Positions 12,229-24,500 of a stretch of 64,000 nucleotides of DNA are shown here, one piece after another (within the stretch, counting starts at the first letter, position 1; each line of letters starts with the position of its first letter). The notes under the pieces were generated by a model that saw nothing but the letters and a program-made list of their open reading frames with translations, was not told the DNA's origin and ran no database searches. A program made the translations under genes and the position numbers. Source of the DNA: Benincasa hispida (taxonomy: Eukaryota > Streptophyta > Magnoliopsida > Cucurbitales > Cucurbitaceae); contig NC_052358.1 in the NCBI RefSeq assembly GCF_009727055.1, positions 40,708,894-40,772,893 on the forward strand, in the 5' to 3' direction.

Positions 12229-12490
12229 GTGCATCGTATACTCTATCATCTAACGGCTAGCGTCTATCGTCTAACGCCCAACGTCCATCGTCTAGCGCCC
12301 AACGTCTATCGTCTAGCACCCAACGTCCATCGTCTAGCACCCAACGTCTATCGTCTAACACCCAACATCTATCGTTTAGCACCCAATGTCTATCGTCTAG
12401 CGCTTGTCGTGCAGCTCATCGTCTAGCGCCGATGCCGATCGTGCAGTGCCAATGCCCTATCGCTTAGCGCTATTGTCCAAATTATAATGC
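12229..12490. repeat. Minisatellite, 20-21 bp unit
   Basis: A degenerate array of about ten units of the form aacgtctatcgtctagcacc, then looser copies of 'atcg(t/c)(c/t)tagcgc' to about 12700. The array happens to be open in one plus frame (RLAPNV repeats), but this is repeat translation and not a gene. Confidence 0.85.
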
Positions 12491-13130
12491 TATCGTTTAG
12501 CAAGATCCTTCATAGTGTCTAGTACATCATTTAGCTCCGCGCAATTACTACACGCTCGCCTACCGCATCGCTTAGCTCTCCGCACATTTACTATATGATC
12601 GCCCAATGACCGCCTACACAATCGCCTTCCTCATCGTGTAGTGTTGTTTATTTACTATACTATCGCTTACCCAATCGTATGGCGTCACTCATCTGCTACA
12701 CGATCATCCAACGCCTTTTCTTACACACACTTGAGGCTGCCGCAAACCTTATCAACGCATCATGCCTTTCACCTCATGTGTTCATCCTTAGTACCAATGC
12801 ATAGTTTACCCTTGCCTTCAACACTTAACCTCTACAAGCCTTGGTTGCTACACACGCAACCCCATGCGTCCACACTTCTCCATCAATGCATGCCTACACT
12901 TTGCTTCCATATTTAGAAAATTTTCACTTGTTATATTATCTAAAACTCACCCTTGACTAAGTATTTATAACACTTAGAATATTCTTCCTCCATCGGCCTA
13001 CCCTCTTTACCTCCTTTCATAATTTTACTTAACACGCTTGTTAGTCACTTATGTAGGAAAAATGGAGTCTAAGGTTTACATGTCACTCATACATCTAGTC
13101 GATCAGAGAGCTTGAAGAAATGAAGGGTGA

Positions 13131-14054
13131 AGATTAAGTAGTAAAAGAAGGAAAAATATATTTAAAAGATAATAAAAATAACAATAAGCTATATTTCTTT
13201 TTCCAAAAAAGGATGTAGCTATTGGAAGGCCTCCCTCTTTTTTGTTTGATTTGATTTTAATTATTTTTAAAATTAAAAATTAGTTCTTTTTATTTCTTTT
13301 TAATTTGTTTAAAAAGGAATATTCGTAATAATATCATGTGTCATGATTTGAGTCCTTTAATTGATTTGATTCACCATGTATGTTCTATCTCTTCCACTTG
13401 TATTGTCATGTCACTTGTCCATGTCTTCCATGTCATCGTCACATAGGAATTTTCTTCCTAATCTTCTTTTAGCTACAACTTCTTCATTTAATATCCAATT
13501 TCAACAATCCAAAATGTATTGGAATTTTCTCTTTGAGTTCTATGCTAAGGACACTTTAGAAAACTAAAATAATTAATGAAAATTGTTTCTATCATCAAAA
13601 TATGTAGTAAGATTGAAGCTCATAAAACTGGATGTTCTAGAGTGTGTGATCTATTGATGTTAAGGTTATATACTTGATATCTTGTTTTACAAGAGGAGCA
13701 ACGAATGAATACTCTTAATAAATATTATCTATGTAAGAGTAGAATTAGGGTCACCTCTATGAAACTTTCAAAGGGCTTATATTCTTTAAAGCTCTCATGT
13801 CTTTAGGATTTTGTCTAGGACCAAAATGGGCACAAACATATAGAACTCAAAGATACAAGACGAGTTGTGTGTGATATCTATTATTTCAATTTACAAATGA
13901 GGTGGATAGTTCCAGAGCTTGGCTTCACGATTTATTCGTTAAATTTAATGGATATTCACTAAGGAAGATTCAAGTTTAGAAGGCACCTCTCCTAATGCAT
14001 AGCTTGTGTATTTTTCTTAACGCTTTTATTTGATTTTTCCCACTTTCTTTCACA
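13131..14054. other. Unassigned, possibly copia internal remnant
   Basis: It lies directly before the second copia LTR, so if the 4.97-kb and 14.06-kb LTRs belong to one element this would be its 3' internal part. I see no RT, RNase H or polypurine tract that would show it. Confidence 0.3.
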
Positions 14055-14815
14055 TGAGGGATTTATGGATATTTATAGTAAAAGAAAGTAAAATTTTGGT
14101 GAATATTAAAAACATAAAAATGGATTTAATTGTGTAGATTAAATTCATTGTTTAGAAACTTTTAAATTAGATTGAACCTTCAAATTAAGATGATGTTTCA
14201 TGTACAAATTTAACATGTACGAAAGTTAAATATGTAGTTTCTTCAATTTGAATGATTTATGTTTGATTTTTGTCAAGTATCAACTCAATTGAGTTAAATT
14301 TGACAAAATTTTTAAGTTTTTCTATTTATTTGATTTTATTTTGTATTTTGGAGAGTTATTAAGTTACTAACCTATAGATATCAACTTGGTTCTTCATTGT
14401 AGCATCTCATTCCAAATTTAAGATCTCTTTCCTTTCTTTCTTTCTCTCTTTTGATCTTGTCTCGAGTTAAGAGCAAGTATCCAAGAGTTTTGCAGATCCG
14501 ATTAGTTTGAGGTTGCAGTTGTACTGGAGTTAGTCATCGTATCATGCTAAGATGGTCGCTGTAGTTGCAGTCGTGAAGAGCTAATAATTGTCTTTAAGAC
14601 AATATTTATTAGAAGCATGCTTCAAATATGTTTTGAGTCTCCAAAAATTTTGAGGTTCTTTTAAGTCTTTGATTATTTCCATATCTAAGCTTTGCTACAT
14701 CGTCTGACTTACATTTGAGTTTGATTATTATATATTTGAGTGTATTATCATTAATTGAGGAGTAATCAATTTGCTAGTGTATTTAGTTCATATATATATC
14801 AATTTTCTCCCCACA
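14055..14815 (+). mobile_element. Copia LTR, uninterrupted copy
   Basis: It starts TGAGGGATTTATGG and ends TTTTCTCCCCACA. It is homologous to the LTR at 4966-7430 without that copy's insertion and tandem duplication. It may be the 3' LTR of the same element (same orientation, gag just after the first LTR) with about 6.6 kb of nested sequence between them, or an independent solo LTR. The flanking five bases (gttca left of the first, tatgg right of this one) do not match, which weakens the single-element reading. Confidence 0.65.
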
Positions 14816-15845
14816 TATGGTTAGAACAGTGAAGATGTTGCTGATAATGTCGGTGAATAAGCAAATTTCATTGACCAAAATCTACCACTCCAAGTTGGTG
14901 TTTGGGATTCCAGAGGTGCAGATGAAGATGATGGAAGGGGTATAATAGGAATAACCAAAATAATCAAGATATTGGGGAGATTTACTATATTTTCAATTTA
15001 TTTACCTATTGCAATATACTTTAATTAAAAGTCCTAAAATTGCTACACATTGCAAATACCGAGACCAAAGGAAACATAACCATTTTCTTAGATGAATGAT
15101 ATTATTTTATGGTTGGATTATTGCCTTAGTTTTGAAATTTAGGTTAAATTACAAAACTGCTACCTATAGAGAAAATAAGAATTTAGACTTAGATAAAAAT
15201 CTCATCAATAGTTTGATGGTTTGATAAAATCCTCACAAACTAGAAATTATTTAGAGGGTATTAAATTCTAATTATAAACAATACGAACTAAACTCTAACT
15301 CTAAAGACGAAAGTCATAATTTAACTAGAAATTCATTGCCTATAATATATAAGAGATCTTAGAAATAATTAGCAGGATGGGATATTTAACGATCATAGTC
15401 TCAAAAATCTCAAAATATTTTGATATATATTATTATTTTAAACAAAAAAATTTCAATATTTATATAATTATATTTTTGTTATTTTCATGTATCAGTGCCC
15501 TATGATGTCGTTTATCACTCTATAGTCCATAATCTAAATACAATTTATTTTATTAGTTTTTTTTCTTTATTATATAGGTAGATACTCTATGGTCCTATTT
15601 ACAAAATTGTCAAATCAACTAAATTGGGAATATTGTCTTAAATGGAAAATACCTTTCAACAAAATATTTCCATATTTTATCTTTTCTCGTGAGAATTTAG
15701 CATATCAATTTATGTTCATATTTTTTCAAAAAAGAAACGTAGGTGTGTTTTCAACCTATCTTTACTGCCCAAACATTGACCCCTTTTTTCAAATGGAATG
15801 TATGTATGTATATGTATATATGTATGTATATTTTATTTTTTTATA
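14816..15845. other. Intergenic, nothing recognised
   Basis: AT-rich sequence without supported genes. A short (TATG)n run sits at about 15800-15830. Confidence 0.4.
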
Positions 15846-16010
15846 GGGGCAGGACAGGGATAGGGATGGGGGCAAGGACAGAAAATGTAGTCCCTGTTCC
15901 CGTCCCCGTTTAGCCGATGGAGAAAAAATTCCCACTCCCTCCTCCACTCTCGTTTAATCAGGAATCCTCCATCCCGTTCGGTGCAGGTCCCCAGGGGCCC
16001 TTGGTCTCAC
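15846..16010. repeat. G/C-rich 'gggatgggggc' repeat fragment
   Basis: Variants of ggggcaggacagggatagg followed by cccgttcccgtccccg-like sequence, related to 895-1325. Confidence 0.45.
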
Positions 16011-16631
16011 GGATTAAATTGACATTCTACTTTCACAAAATGAGATGACGTAGAACCACTATGCGTCAGAGGAACTTTCGTTCTTGAGGCTACTGAATTA
16101 AGAAGCCGAGAACATGCCCAAGGGGCTGATTGAATGGTAAAAACGATGGAGGAAGGTGAAGATCTCAGCAATGGAGGGTTGTTTTTCGAAATGGACGTCT
16201 GCTCTTCTTTGTATAGGTTCCAAATCAGTTGAGGAAAATCGAAATTTACGTTCTTAGGGTTTACCAAGCAAAATCGAGGCTGCCCAACTGATTAAAATGT
16301 GAAAATTTCAATTGCTTTTCATTGGTTCGAAATCTAAAAAATTAGGACTCATTGATATGGTCGCATCAGACAAATAGTTAGTAATTTGACCTCAATTTCT
16401 TGCAAAATTCCACAAAAATAACTTTAAATAAGCAAACAACACCTTTTAAGCTCAATCAAATCTTCATAAACTCATTTGAACTAATTAAGATTGAATTTAG
16501 GGGAGAATACGTGTAAAAGTCCATTTTTCTAAGTAAAAGTGTATAAATAAAAGCCCAAAAACATGCATTTCATGGCATGTGACAATAGTCCTCATTTTCA
16601 TTGTATAGTGAGCAACAGTGTATGTAAAAAT

Positions 16632-18300
16632 TGTTGGATCGACACCAACACGCAGTGGAAGAAATCAGGATCCATAAGTATTCTAATTCATTAATTTTGG
16701 TTGAAAAGAAACATGTTAAAAACAGAGTATAATGGATTTCATGAACATTTCTTGGCCGTACCAATGAAATCTCTATTTCCAGCTGCAAAATCCTCCGAAT
16801 CCTTGTGTAGACCACCACAAGATCTTCCCTACTATCCTCTTGGTGCTCTAAATTGAGTTGTGGGACTCAAAATAAGCCGAATCAAAGGGAATATGAAGAA
16901 AGCTTACTGAACCCATCCATTGAAGAACATCTTCTTCATCCGAATTTTTCAGCAAAAATTCAGTCGGTTCATCCTACCTTTCTTTATTCAATCTCTTCAA
17001 TATATTGCAGACTATCATGTAAAGAGATGTGCTGCATGGGATGCAACTCATGCTTAGAGTAAACCAAAGAAGAGGTGGTGGGTACTTTGTAAGCAACCTT
17101 GAAGATGACTTGAAAAACCTATTTTTTCAAGTTTGTGTGATTTTTCAATTTCCAAAAATCCAAAAAATTGATTTTAAAATCATATTTTATTTATAAAATC
17201 AAAATTTATTAATTTAAAAAATTAATTTCATAAATTAATTTTCTAATAAAATTAATAAATAATTATTTAAACAATTTAAATAATTCTAATTAATTGAATA
17301 TCCAATATTAAATTAATTTTTACACAAATTCATATTCATATATTTAAATCATATTTAAATATATTTTCTCCAATTCAGTTTGATTCAAATTTGAACGTTT
17401 CAAATTAACTTATCACGCTACTCTAGAGCTATTCCATTTTCGAACTAGTAGGGGGACCACATGGACCTACAAATCATGGGCTCCAACGATCCGAGATTAA
17501 TCGGCTAAACTCATGAGACCGATCTAACCCCCATTCGTTAACTAATGGATCACTCCACTAAGGCCCATAGTTGAACTCCCCTTACTGTAGATATATTATG
17601 TCCACTCGATATAACCATGATTAGTAAGTTAACCCCTTCACAGGTTGTCCGTAATAACGGCTGGGTCAAATCTCTGTTTTACCCCTGAAATTAGCTCTTG
17701 TTCCTTAAGTCCTCACCGACCTCTTAATGAATAATTGTTTTGTGATCCAATCACAAAACCGAGTCCCTCTCATGAAAGGGTGAGATCCCTTGTTCAAGCC
17801 CTAGAATCAGCACTTAAGGGAACAACCTCTCTACTATTCCTAAAGCGGGTAGGAGTGAATTCCCTCTTGCACCTTATGTGCCCAGCTATCTATCCAGTCT
17901 AACCCCTGAAATGACAGTCATATTGAGTCGGCGCTGTTGAGCCAACACTCACCTATGCAAATCTAAAGGCAATCCCGAATAAACAGGAGTTCACAGTTAG
18001 CTCAGAATTAAGGTCAAGTTACCTAGGTCATCGATTTGAAATAGTCAGTCTTAAATAGTAAACAGCGTTATAAAGTAAGAGTGATTCATTTTGTGGTCCG
18101 ATCTTGTACAAACTCTTTTGCACAAGGACACCCCCGCTCCTCATGTCCAACATGAACGAATTAGGATCACTCGTTTGTAGCACTTTACAACTCCTTGTAA
18201 CAACTACAGAACATGCCGTATCCAATAGTGTTACTAGAATAAGGTACCCAACTTTATCTATATACTATAGATCATTTTGACTATTTACTCAAACCTGATC
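16632..18300 (-). mobile_element. Minus-strand LTR, second copy of the 2.2-4.0 kb family
   Basis: The low-coordinate end is TGTTGGATCGACACC, so the minus strand ends GATCCAACA. Homology with 2200-3980 and, inverted, with 43192-43848 covers the 'agtgattcattttgtggtcc', 'acaaactcttttg', 'caagccctagaatca' and 'ctcatgcaaat/ctatgcaaat' blocks. There is no adjacent coding sequence or PBS, so this looks like a solo LTR of about 1.65 kb. The right end is approximate. Confidence 0.6.
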
Positions 18301-19195
18301 CACCTTTATGTCTCCATTTCTTTCTCTCTTTCCTTCTCCCACAACACACTTACACCTGCATTTTCCCAATAAACACAACACACTCACACAATAACTGATT
18401 TTTTCTAATAAAAAGAAGCCCCTTTTCTCACTACTGAGACAAATTTTCTTCTCATTTCTAATTTTCCGTACTCTAATAGAGAGGAAAGTGATAAAGATTT
18501 CTTTTTCAATATTAGAAATTTTCTTGTTTTCTCCTCATTCTCTCCTTCCATTTTTACATTAGTCAAAGAAGACGGATAGAAAGAACAATACTATACTGTT
18601 ATTTTGCTTTTCAAGTAGGTAATTCAAGGTCTTCAAGTCATGGTAAGTTTTGATATAAAAATTCAGCCATGATAAGTTTTCTCTATTTTTATTATGAGCA
18701 TTTATTTTTCTCAATTCCTTGCAAATTTTCAAATTGTGTATCAAGAATTCATATAAAATATGCAAAATTCATTTTATCTTGTGACGTGGAATATGGAAAC
18801 TGACGTACAAATTAAAGTCCCAATGAGATTGGTGCTAGTTATTTCGTGAGATTCTTTTTATTTTTTAATAAATTTGCTTGCTTGCTTTCATTTGATTTTG
18901 ATCTCATTATTACCTAATTGTTTCTTATCTTTTTCTCTTTCTTCCAAATCAAATATTTAATAAATTGATAGTGATTTCTTTAAAATAATAAATTGATAGA
19001 GATTAATTTCTTACTTTTCCATAAGAAAGTTGTACTGGAACTTTTTGCAGCTCTTGTATCTTCTTTCATATATGCCACAATTTTTAAATATAAAAAAATA
19101 AAAAGAAATATTTACAAAATATAGTAAAATTTTAGAACTATCCATACTGACAGACTTGATCTTTTATAGGTGCTTTTAAAACCATGAATATAAGT
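18301..19195. other. Intergenic, nothing recognised
   Basis: AT-rich sequence without a supported gene or repeat. Confidence 0.4.
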
Positions 19196-19545
19196 AAAGA
19201 ACAATTAAAACCTAGGCAAAGACCATTACTGAAATTTGAAGGAGATAAAGTAACCTCTGAAGGTAACATCATCCTTCCTAGCATGTTTGAAGAAGGACGA
19301 TGCACGGTACAAAGTTAGTAAATCTCCTTGTGGGAGATTGTGTTTTTGCTTACAACGCAATCTTAGGGAGACCAATGCTACACGAGTTAAAAGTTGTCCC
19401 GTCAACATATCATCAAGTCATGAAGTTTCCTACAAAAGAGGAGGTCGGAATGCTAAAAGGAGAACAGAGAAGGTCCCGAACCCAGGTGTTGAGGCCGACA
19501 CATATTTATTTAATTTTTTCTTTCATTTTTTCAGGTGGCTAGGAT
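19196..19545 (+). pseudogene. Ty3/gypsy protease-region fragment (Tat-like)
   Basis: One plus frame (19300-19542) reads GDCVFAYNAILGRPMLHELK followed by VVPSTYHQVMKFPTKEEVG. The YNAILGRP...STYH..KFPT pattern is the conserved segment after the aspartic protease of plant gypsy Tat-type polyproteins. Just upstream in another frame is ILPSMFEEGRCT, which fits the usual preceding text, so at least one frameshift is present. No RT follows, so only this segment survives. It is oriented opposite to the gag-like remnant that begins at 19.9 kb. Confidence 0.6.
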
Positions 19546-19874
19546 TCGATAGATAGGTTCAAGTTAATTCAATGAAGTTTTCTAATAAAAGTTTACTCAA
19601 ATATGATTTTTATTCTCACTTGAGTAAGAGTAAAATTGAGTTAGACTTGTAAAAGGTAAGAAGAGGTATGCCCGCCTGGCAAAGGCAAGCCTTAATTTTA
19701 CCTTTTCCTGTGATTTGATAGTTTGGTTATTCTAAAGAGAAAGATAGATGGAGTACTAAAAAGAAAAACTTCATTATTAAATCAAAAATAGCCCAATTGC
19801 CTATATAGCATCACAAGAAAGAAGATTCGAAACTACGGGGAAAATAAAAAGGATAGTAGCAAAAACATACAAGT

Positions 19875-20790
19875 TAAAGCGTCCTCTTTGCCCATATCAG
19901 TCTCTATGGCTCCATCTCTGCCACATCCACTCCCTTCAGAACGATCTGATGAAGGAGGAGCATTAAGATTATCACGACATCGGATATAAGCATCACTAAT
20001 GAAGGAGTAGACCTAGCCAGGGTATAGATGAGAAGATTTCCTACAAAACCATGTAAGTCTATGCTCCATAATATCGTTTTGTATTTTTGTGTACCTTTTT
20101 GTTTCCTCAAATGCAGTAGCTAGGTGCTTAGTAGAATCAAAATGTGCTTTTGTCTCAGTTAATTGAGCCTTAAGTTGATTGATCTCATTCTAAGAATTGA
20201 TCTTGTTGATATTGAGTTTGTCTCTAACTTCTTCAAGAATTTGTTGGTTCCAAGCCAAATTGGCTCGATCTTACATTAAATCAACACGATCTTGTTGAAG
20301 GGAGTTGATGTGAACGACCAAGCTAAGACTTGATACATAAATTTTAGTAAACAACTGAAACAAGAGATAGAAGCTTGTAATTTCAAAAAATAAATAAGTA
20401 ATCAGCCTTGGCCTCTGAGGCTGACCCAAATAAATAAAAAAAGCAACAACAACAAGCTAGCTACCTCTTGAAGACCATATAGGGTTGACGTTAGAGCTTT
20501 AGAAGGATTAGTAGCACTAAATTCACAAGTCCCAGTTTAGTGGTCAATTCCTTGCCATAATTGGAAGCTACGAGACAACAAATCAACTTGATTAGACCCC
20601 AAGAAATCCTTAGAGAGAGCAAAAGCATGGATACGAGTAGTGGAACTAGGCCTCTGCCAGTTCCTGAGGAACCAGAAAGAGGAGAGCTCCAACTGGGATG
20701 ATTCAATCAAATTTCGTTCTGGGTAAAGTTCTATTTGTCAATATCAGATTGAGCTTTGGAAGACTCGGTGTCGTCTTTCAAAACAAGATG
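19875..20790 (-). pseudogene. Gag-like gene of a gypsy-type element, C-terminal part
   Basis: Minus-strand frames read FLRNWQRPSS and ALSKDFLGSNQVD, then a coiled-coil stretch rich in Glu, Lys, Leu and Asn (ANLAWNQQILEEVRDKLNI, NEINQLKAQLTETKAHFD). They end with SFISDAYIRCRDNLNAPPSS. This resembles the long gag/coiled-coil ORFs of plant Tat-type gypsy elements. Stops and frame changes occur. Its N-terminal half appears to lie at 25115-25490, separated by the nested copia element, because minus-strand reading order is 25.5 to 25.1 kb and then 20.8 to 19.9 kb. Confidence 0.5.
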
Positions 20791-21451
20791 TTTTGTGAGT
20801 GCTGCAGAAGCTTTGACTCAAATACCTCAGTTTTGTTTGTTTATAACTATCTTTGTAAATGGTCAACTGGTATACTCTATAAATACCTCTTATTTTAAAT
20901 TTCAATAGATAGAGTTATCATCATTTTCTTTAGTTTTCTATAAACAAAAAAACTGTACACAATCTTCATCAGTAAAAGAATTCATATCTTCCCATGGACG
21001 TAGGCAATCTTGTCGAACCACGTAAACACTGTGTTTTCATCTTCTTGCCTTATCTTTCTTGTTCATACAAGTGTTTTCTTTACTGCAAATAGCGTGCCAT
21101 TCATTCATCATTCAAATCGCATCTAGTAATTTGAATATCGAGTAAATAGTACACGTTCATCGCTATCGAGTAGCTTTGAGTTCATCATTTCCACCTTCAA
21201 GTCTCACTGAGTATCGTTCAAGAACCGTCGAGTATGATCGAGTATTAGTTCAGTTGTCACCGAGTTCCATCGAGGTTTTATCAGAGACTCATTAGACAAA
21301 AAAGGGAATTCTCATCGAGAATCGAGTAGGAAGACATCGAGCATTGAGTGCCGAGTATCGAGGATTTGGCAGAATATTTCTAAGCATTTCCTTCATTTAT
21401 CCAACATTTATCTTGAGTATTTGGGCTTTGTGAAGAGTGGTTAGCCCAACA
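20790..21451 (+). mobile_element. 5' LTR of Tnt1/Tork-like copia element
   Basis: It ends ...gttagcccaaca, six bases before a primer-binding-site match. It contains a TATA box (ctataaatac, about 20876-20885) where an LTR promoter would start, followed by repeated atcgagta words (about 21130-21360). The left end is inferred from the point where the minus-strand gag-like reading stops, and no exact TG terminus could be fixed. No 3' LTR partner is present, because the element is cut at about 25.11 kb. Confidence 0.55.
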
Positions 21452-21456
21452 ATTTG

Positions 21457-21470
21457 TGGTATTAGAACCT
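21457..21470 (+). other. Primer-binding site (copia, initiator Met tRNA type)
   Basis: TGGTATTAGAACC differs slightly from the usual plant copia PBS TGGTATCAGAGC. It sits between the LTR end and gag. Confidence 0.6.
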
Positions 21471-21549
21471 TTAAAGATCATCAAGGTCAACATTCTTGGA
21501 GCATCAAGATACTCAAGAAATCAAGACTTGATAATCGAACAGATTAGAA

Positions 21550-24500
21550 ATGGTTGTTGCAAGGTATGAGGTTGAGAAGTTTGATGGGAAGGGCGATTTT
21601 GGTCTATGAAAAGCCAAAATAAAAGTCATTCTTGGACAATAGAGAGAACACAAGGCCTTTTTGGACCCATAAACTCTGCCACCCACTATATCAACACAAG
21701 AAAGAGAAGATATGGAGCTTACAGCATATGGGACTCTGGTTCTTAATTTTAGTGACAATATCTTGAGACATGTAATTGATCAAGACACGAACTACAAGAT
21801 GTGGGTCAAGTTGGAAGGTCTTTTTGCAACCAAGGATCTCTCCAACAAGATGTATCTAAGGGAGAAGTTCTTCACGTTCAAGATAGATCCTGCTAAGCCT
21901 TTTCTAGATAACTTGGATGAGTTTAAGAGGATAGTCTCAGAGTTCAAGAGCCTTGGCGAGAAAATTGGCGACGAGAATGAGGCTTTTATATTATTAAACT
22001 CTCTACCCGAAGCCTATAAGAAGGTGAAGAATACCTTGAAATATGGCAGAGAATCAGTTACCACTGATGCCATCATTTCAGCATTATGAACTAGAGAGTT
22101 AAAGCTTCAATCAGTCAAGAAGAAGCAACCTAGTGCAAAGGGGTTGTTTGCCAAGAGGAAGAACAAGCAAAATCAGTCTAGGGGGAATAAAAACAAGTCA
22201 GACGAAGAGCACGAACCTAAGACCAAGCTGAGATGAAACTATTGCAAGAAAAAAGGTCACTTGATGAGAGATTGCTACAATCTGAAAATGAGAAGGATCA
22301 GAAGGGACAAAAACCAGAAGCTTCAGTGGTTGAAGGTTCCTACTTTTATTCTGATGCCTTAGCCTCCACTAGAAATCAAACCAACCAAATTAGTCCTCTT
22401 AGGAAGCATGATTGGGTACTTGACTACTTTTAATACTTACAAGGAAGTAGATGGAGAATCTGTGTACATGGGAAACAATGAAGTCTGCAAGATCAAAGAG
22501 ATTGGTTCAGTATCCTTGAAGCTAAAGGATGGATCAATCAAGCTTCTAAGAAATGTGAGACATGTACCTTTGCTCAAAAGAAACTTGATATCTCTAGGCA
22601 TGTGTTGGTTGTGAATGCAGAGGAAAAGGTGGAATTCTTGAGGTGATCAAGGATTCCAAGGCTGTGTTGGTTGGTGAGAAGATCAATGACCTTTATATTG
22701 TGAAAGGAGTAGAGATGATGACAAGTGCCTACACGGCTTCAACAACAAGCTTAACAAAGGCTGACTTGTGGCACAAAAAACTATCCCATATTAGTGAAAA
22801 AGGGATGCAAGCACTGTCCAAACAAGGAATTCTGCCCAAAGGTGTCAGTGAGCACCTTTTTTTTGTGAACACTGCATTCTAGGTAAAGCAACTGGGCAAA
22901 GTTTCACAAAATCTCAGCACACCATCAAAGGAACATTGGATTATGTCCATTTTGACCTATAGGGACCATCTCTTACACCAAGCCTTAGTGGCTCAAGGTA
23001 TTTTCTAACCTTTATAGATGACTTTTCTAGGAAGAGTTAGATATACTTTCTTAAAACTAAGGACTAAGTTTTTGGGAAGTTTAAGGAATGGAAAGCCATG
23101 ATAGAAAATCAAACATCTAAAAAGTTAAAATACTTTATAATCGATAATGGGCTTGAGTTTTGTAATGAACACTTTGATAAATTTTGTAATGAGAATGGTA
23201 TAATAAGACATAGAATAGTGAGGTATATACCTAAAAAAAATGGGGTTGCTGAGAGGTTAAATAAAACCATAATGGAAAGGTTTAGGTGTTTGCTCTCTAA
23301 TGCTATCTTAGGGGAAAAACTATTGGGCAGAAGCTGCAGTCTATATAGCGTACACCTTGAATAGGTGCCCTCACACATATTTAGAATTGCTTACCCCTAA
23401 GGAAAAGTAGACTAATCATCCTCCTAACCTAGATAACCTTAAAGTTTTTGGATGTGTAGGGTTTGTACACAAAAATAAGGGAAAGTTAAAGGCCAATGCA
23501 GTCAAGTGTATGTTCGTAGGCTTTACAGAGGGTGTCAAGGGGTTTAAGATGTGGCATCTGGTTGAGAGGAAGTTCACAGTGAGTAGGGACATCACCTTTA
23601 GGGAAGAAAAGATGTTTATGAAAAAAGAGAAAAAGATTGAGGATGAAGGAGAGTCATCCAACACAGGAATTCAGGTGGAGTTACCAACTTAGTAGCCAAT
23701 AGAGTCTAGCCAACCTAGTGACACAGAGAAACTGAGGAAGATGTAGGGGAACATGAGGAGACAGCATGTGAGCAACCTGATTTAAGCCAGTATGTCTTAG
23801 CTAGGGATAGACAAAGGAGAACTATCACACCTCAAGCTAGATATATTGAAATAAACTATATGTATTTGGTTTCAAATGCTGTTGTGGCTCCTACTAATCA
23901 AGAACTAATAACCTTTGAGGAAGGAACAAGTTGTGCTAATGCAAGGGATTGGATTGAATCAATGAATGAGGAGATGCATTCACTAAAAATGAATGACACT
24001 TGGTCTTTAGTTCCTTTACCAAAGGGTTACAAATCTGTTGCCTCTAAATGGATTTTCAAACTTAAAGAATGAGTGTCCTGTGATCAAAAGCCTAGGTATA
24101 AAGCTAGATTGTTGCAAAGAGGTTCACTCAAAGAGAAGGAGTAGACTATTATGAGATTTTCTCTCCTGTTATCAAATAGACTTCCATAGACTTCTTCTAT
24201 CCTTAGTTGCTCAAAATAATCTAGAATTGTATCAACTAGATGTCAAAACTGCTTTTCTTCATGGACATATAGAGGAGGCAATCTATATGATGCAACCTAA
24301 AGTATTTGAAGTTAAAGGAAAAGAAAATCTCTTTTACTTACTCAGCAAGTCTATATATGGGTTAAAACAATCACCTAGGTGCTGGTATAAGAGATTCAAT
24401 GAATATATTTCTAGCATTGGGTTCAAAAGAAGAACATTTGATATATGTGTTTATGTAAATATAGGTTCTTACAAGGACAAGGTTTACCTACTCATATATG

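Larger units (their letters stand above)
10015..13130 (-). mobile_element. Long minus-strand LTR, probably Ty3/gypsy (Tekay/Del-like)
   Basis: The plus strand begins TGTCACACCCCCTCCCAG, so the minus-strand LTR would end in GGGGGTGTGACA, a form I associate with long plant gypsy LTRs. A minus-strand TATA box (ttataaat, plus positions about 12966-12973) lies near the other end, which fits a U3-R-U5 order read from high to low coordinates. Length (about 3 kb), absence of coding sequence and internal minisatellites also fit the Tekay/Del type. The outer boundary near 13130 is a guess. Confidence 0.45.

Noticed and set aside
12229..12426. Pro/Arg/Leu repeat protein (RLAPNV repeats)
   Set aside because: It follows the minisatellite unit of 7 codons and lies in an LTR.
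4966..14815. Certain full-length single copia element
   Set aside because: Flanking five bases do not match and no PBS, RT or polypurine tract was found, so I report it only as a possibility.
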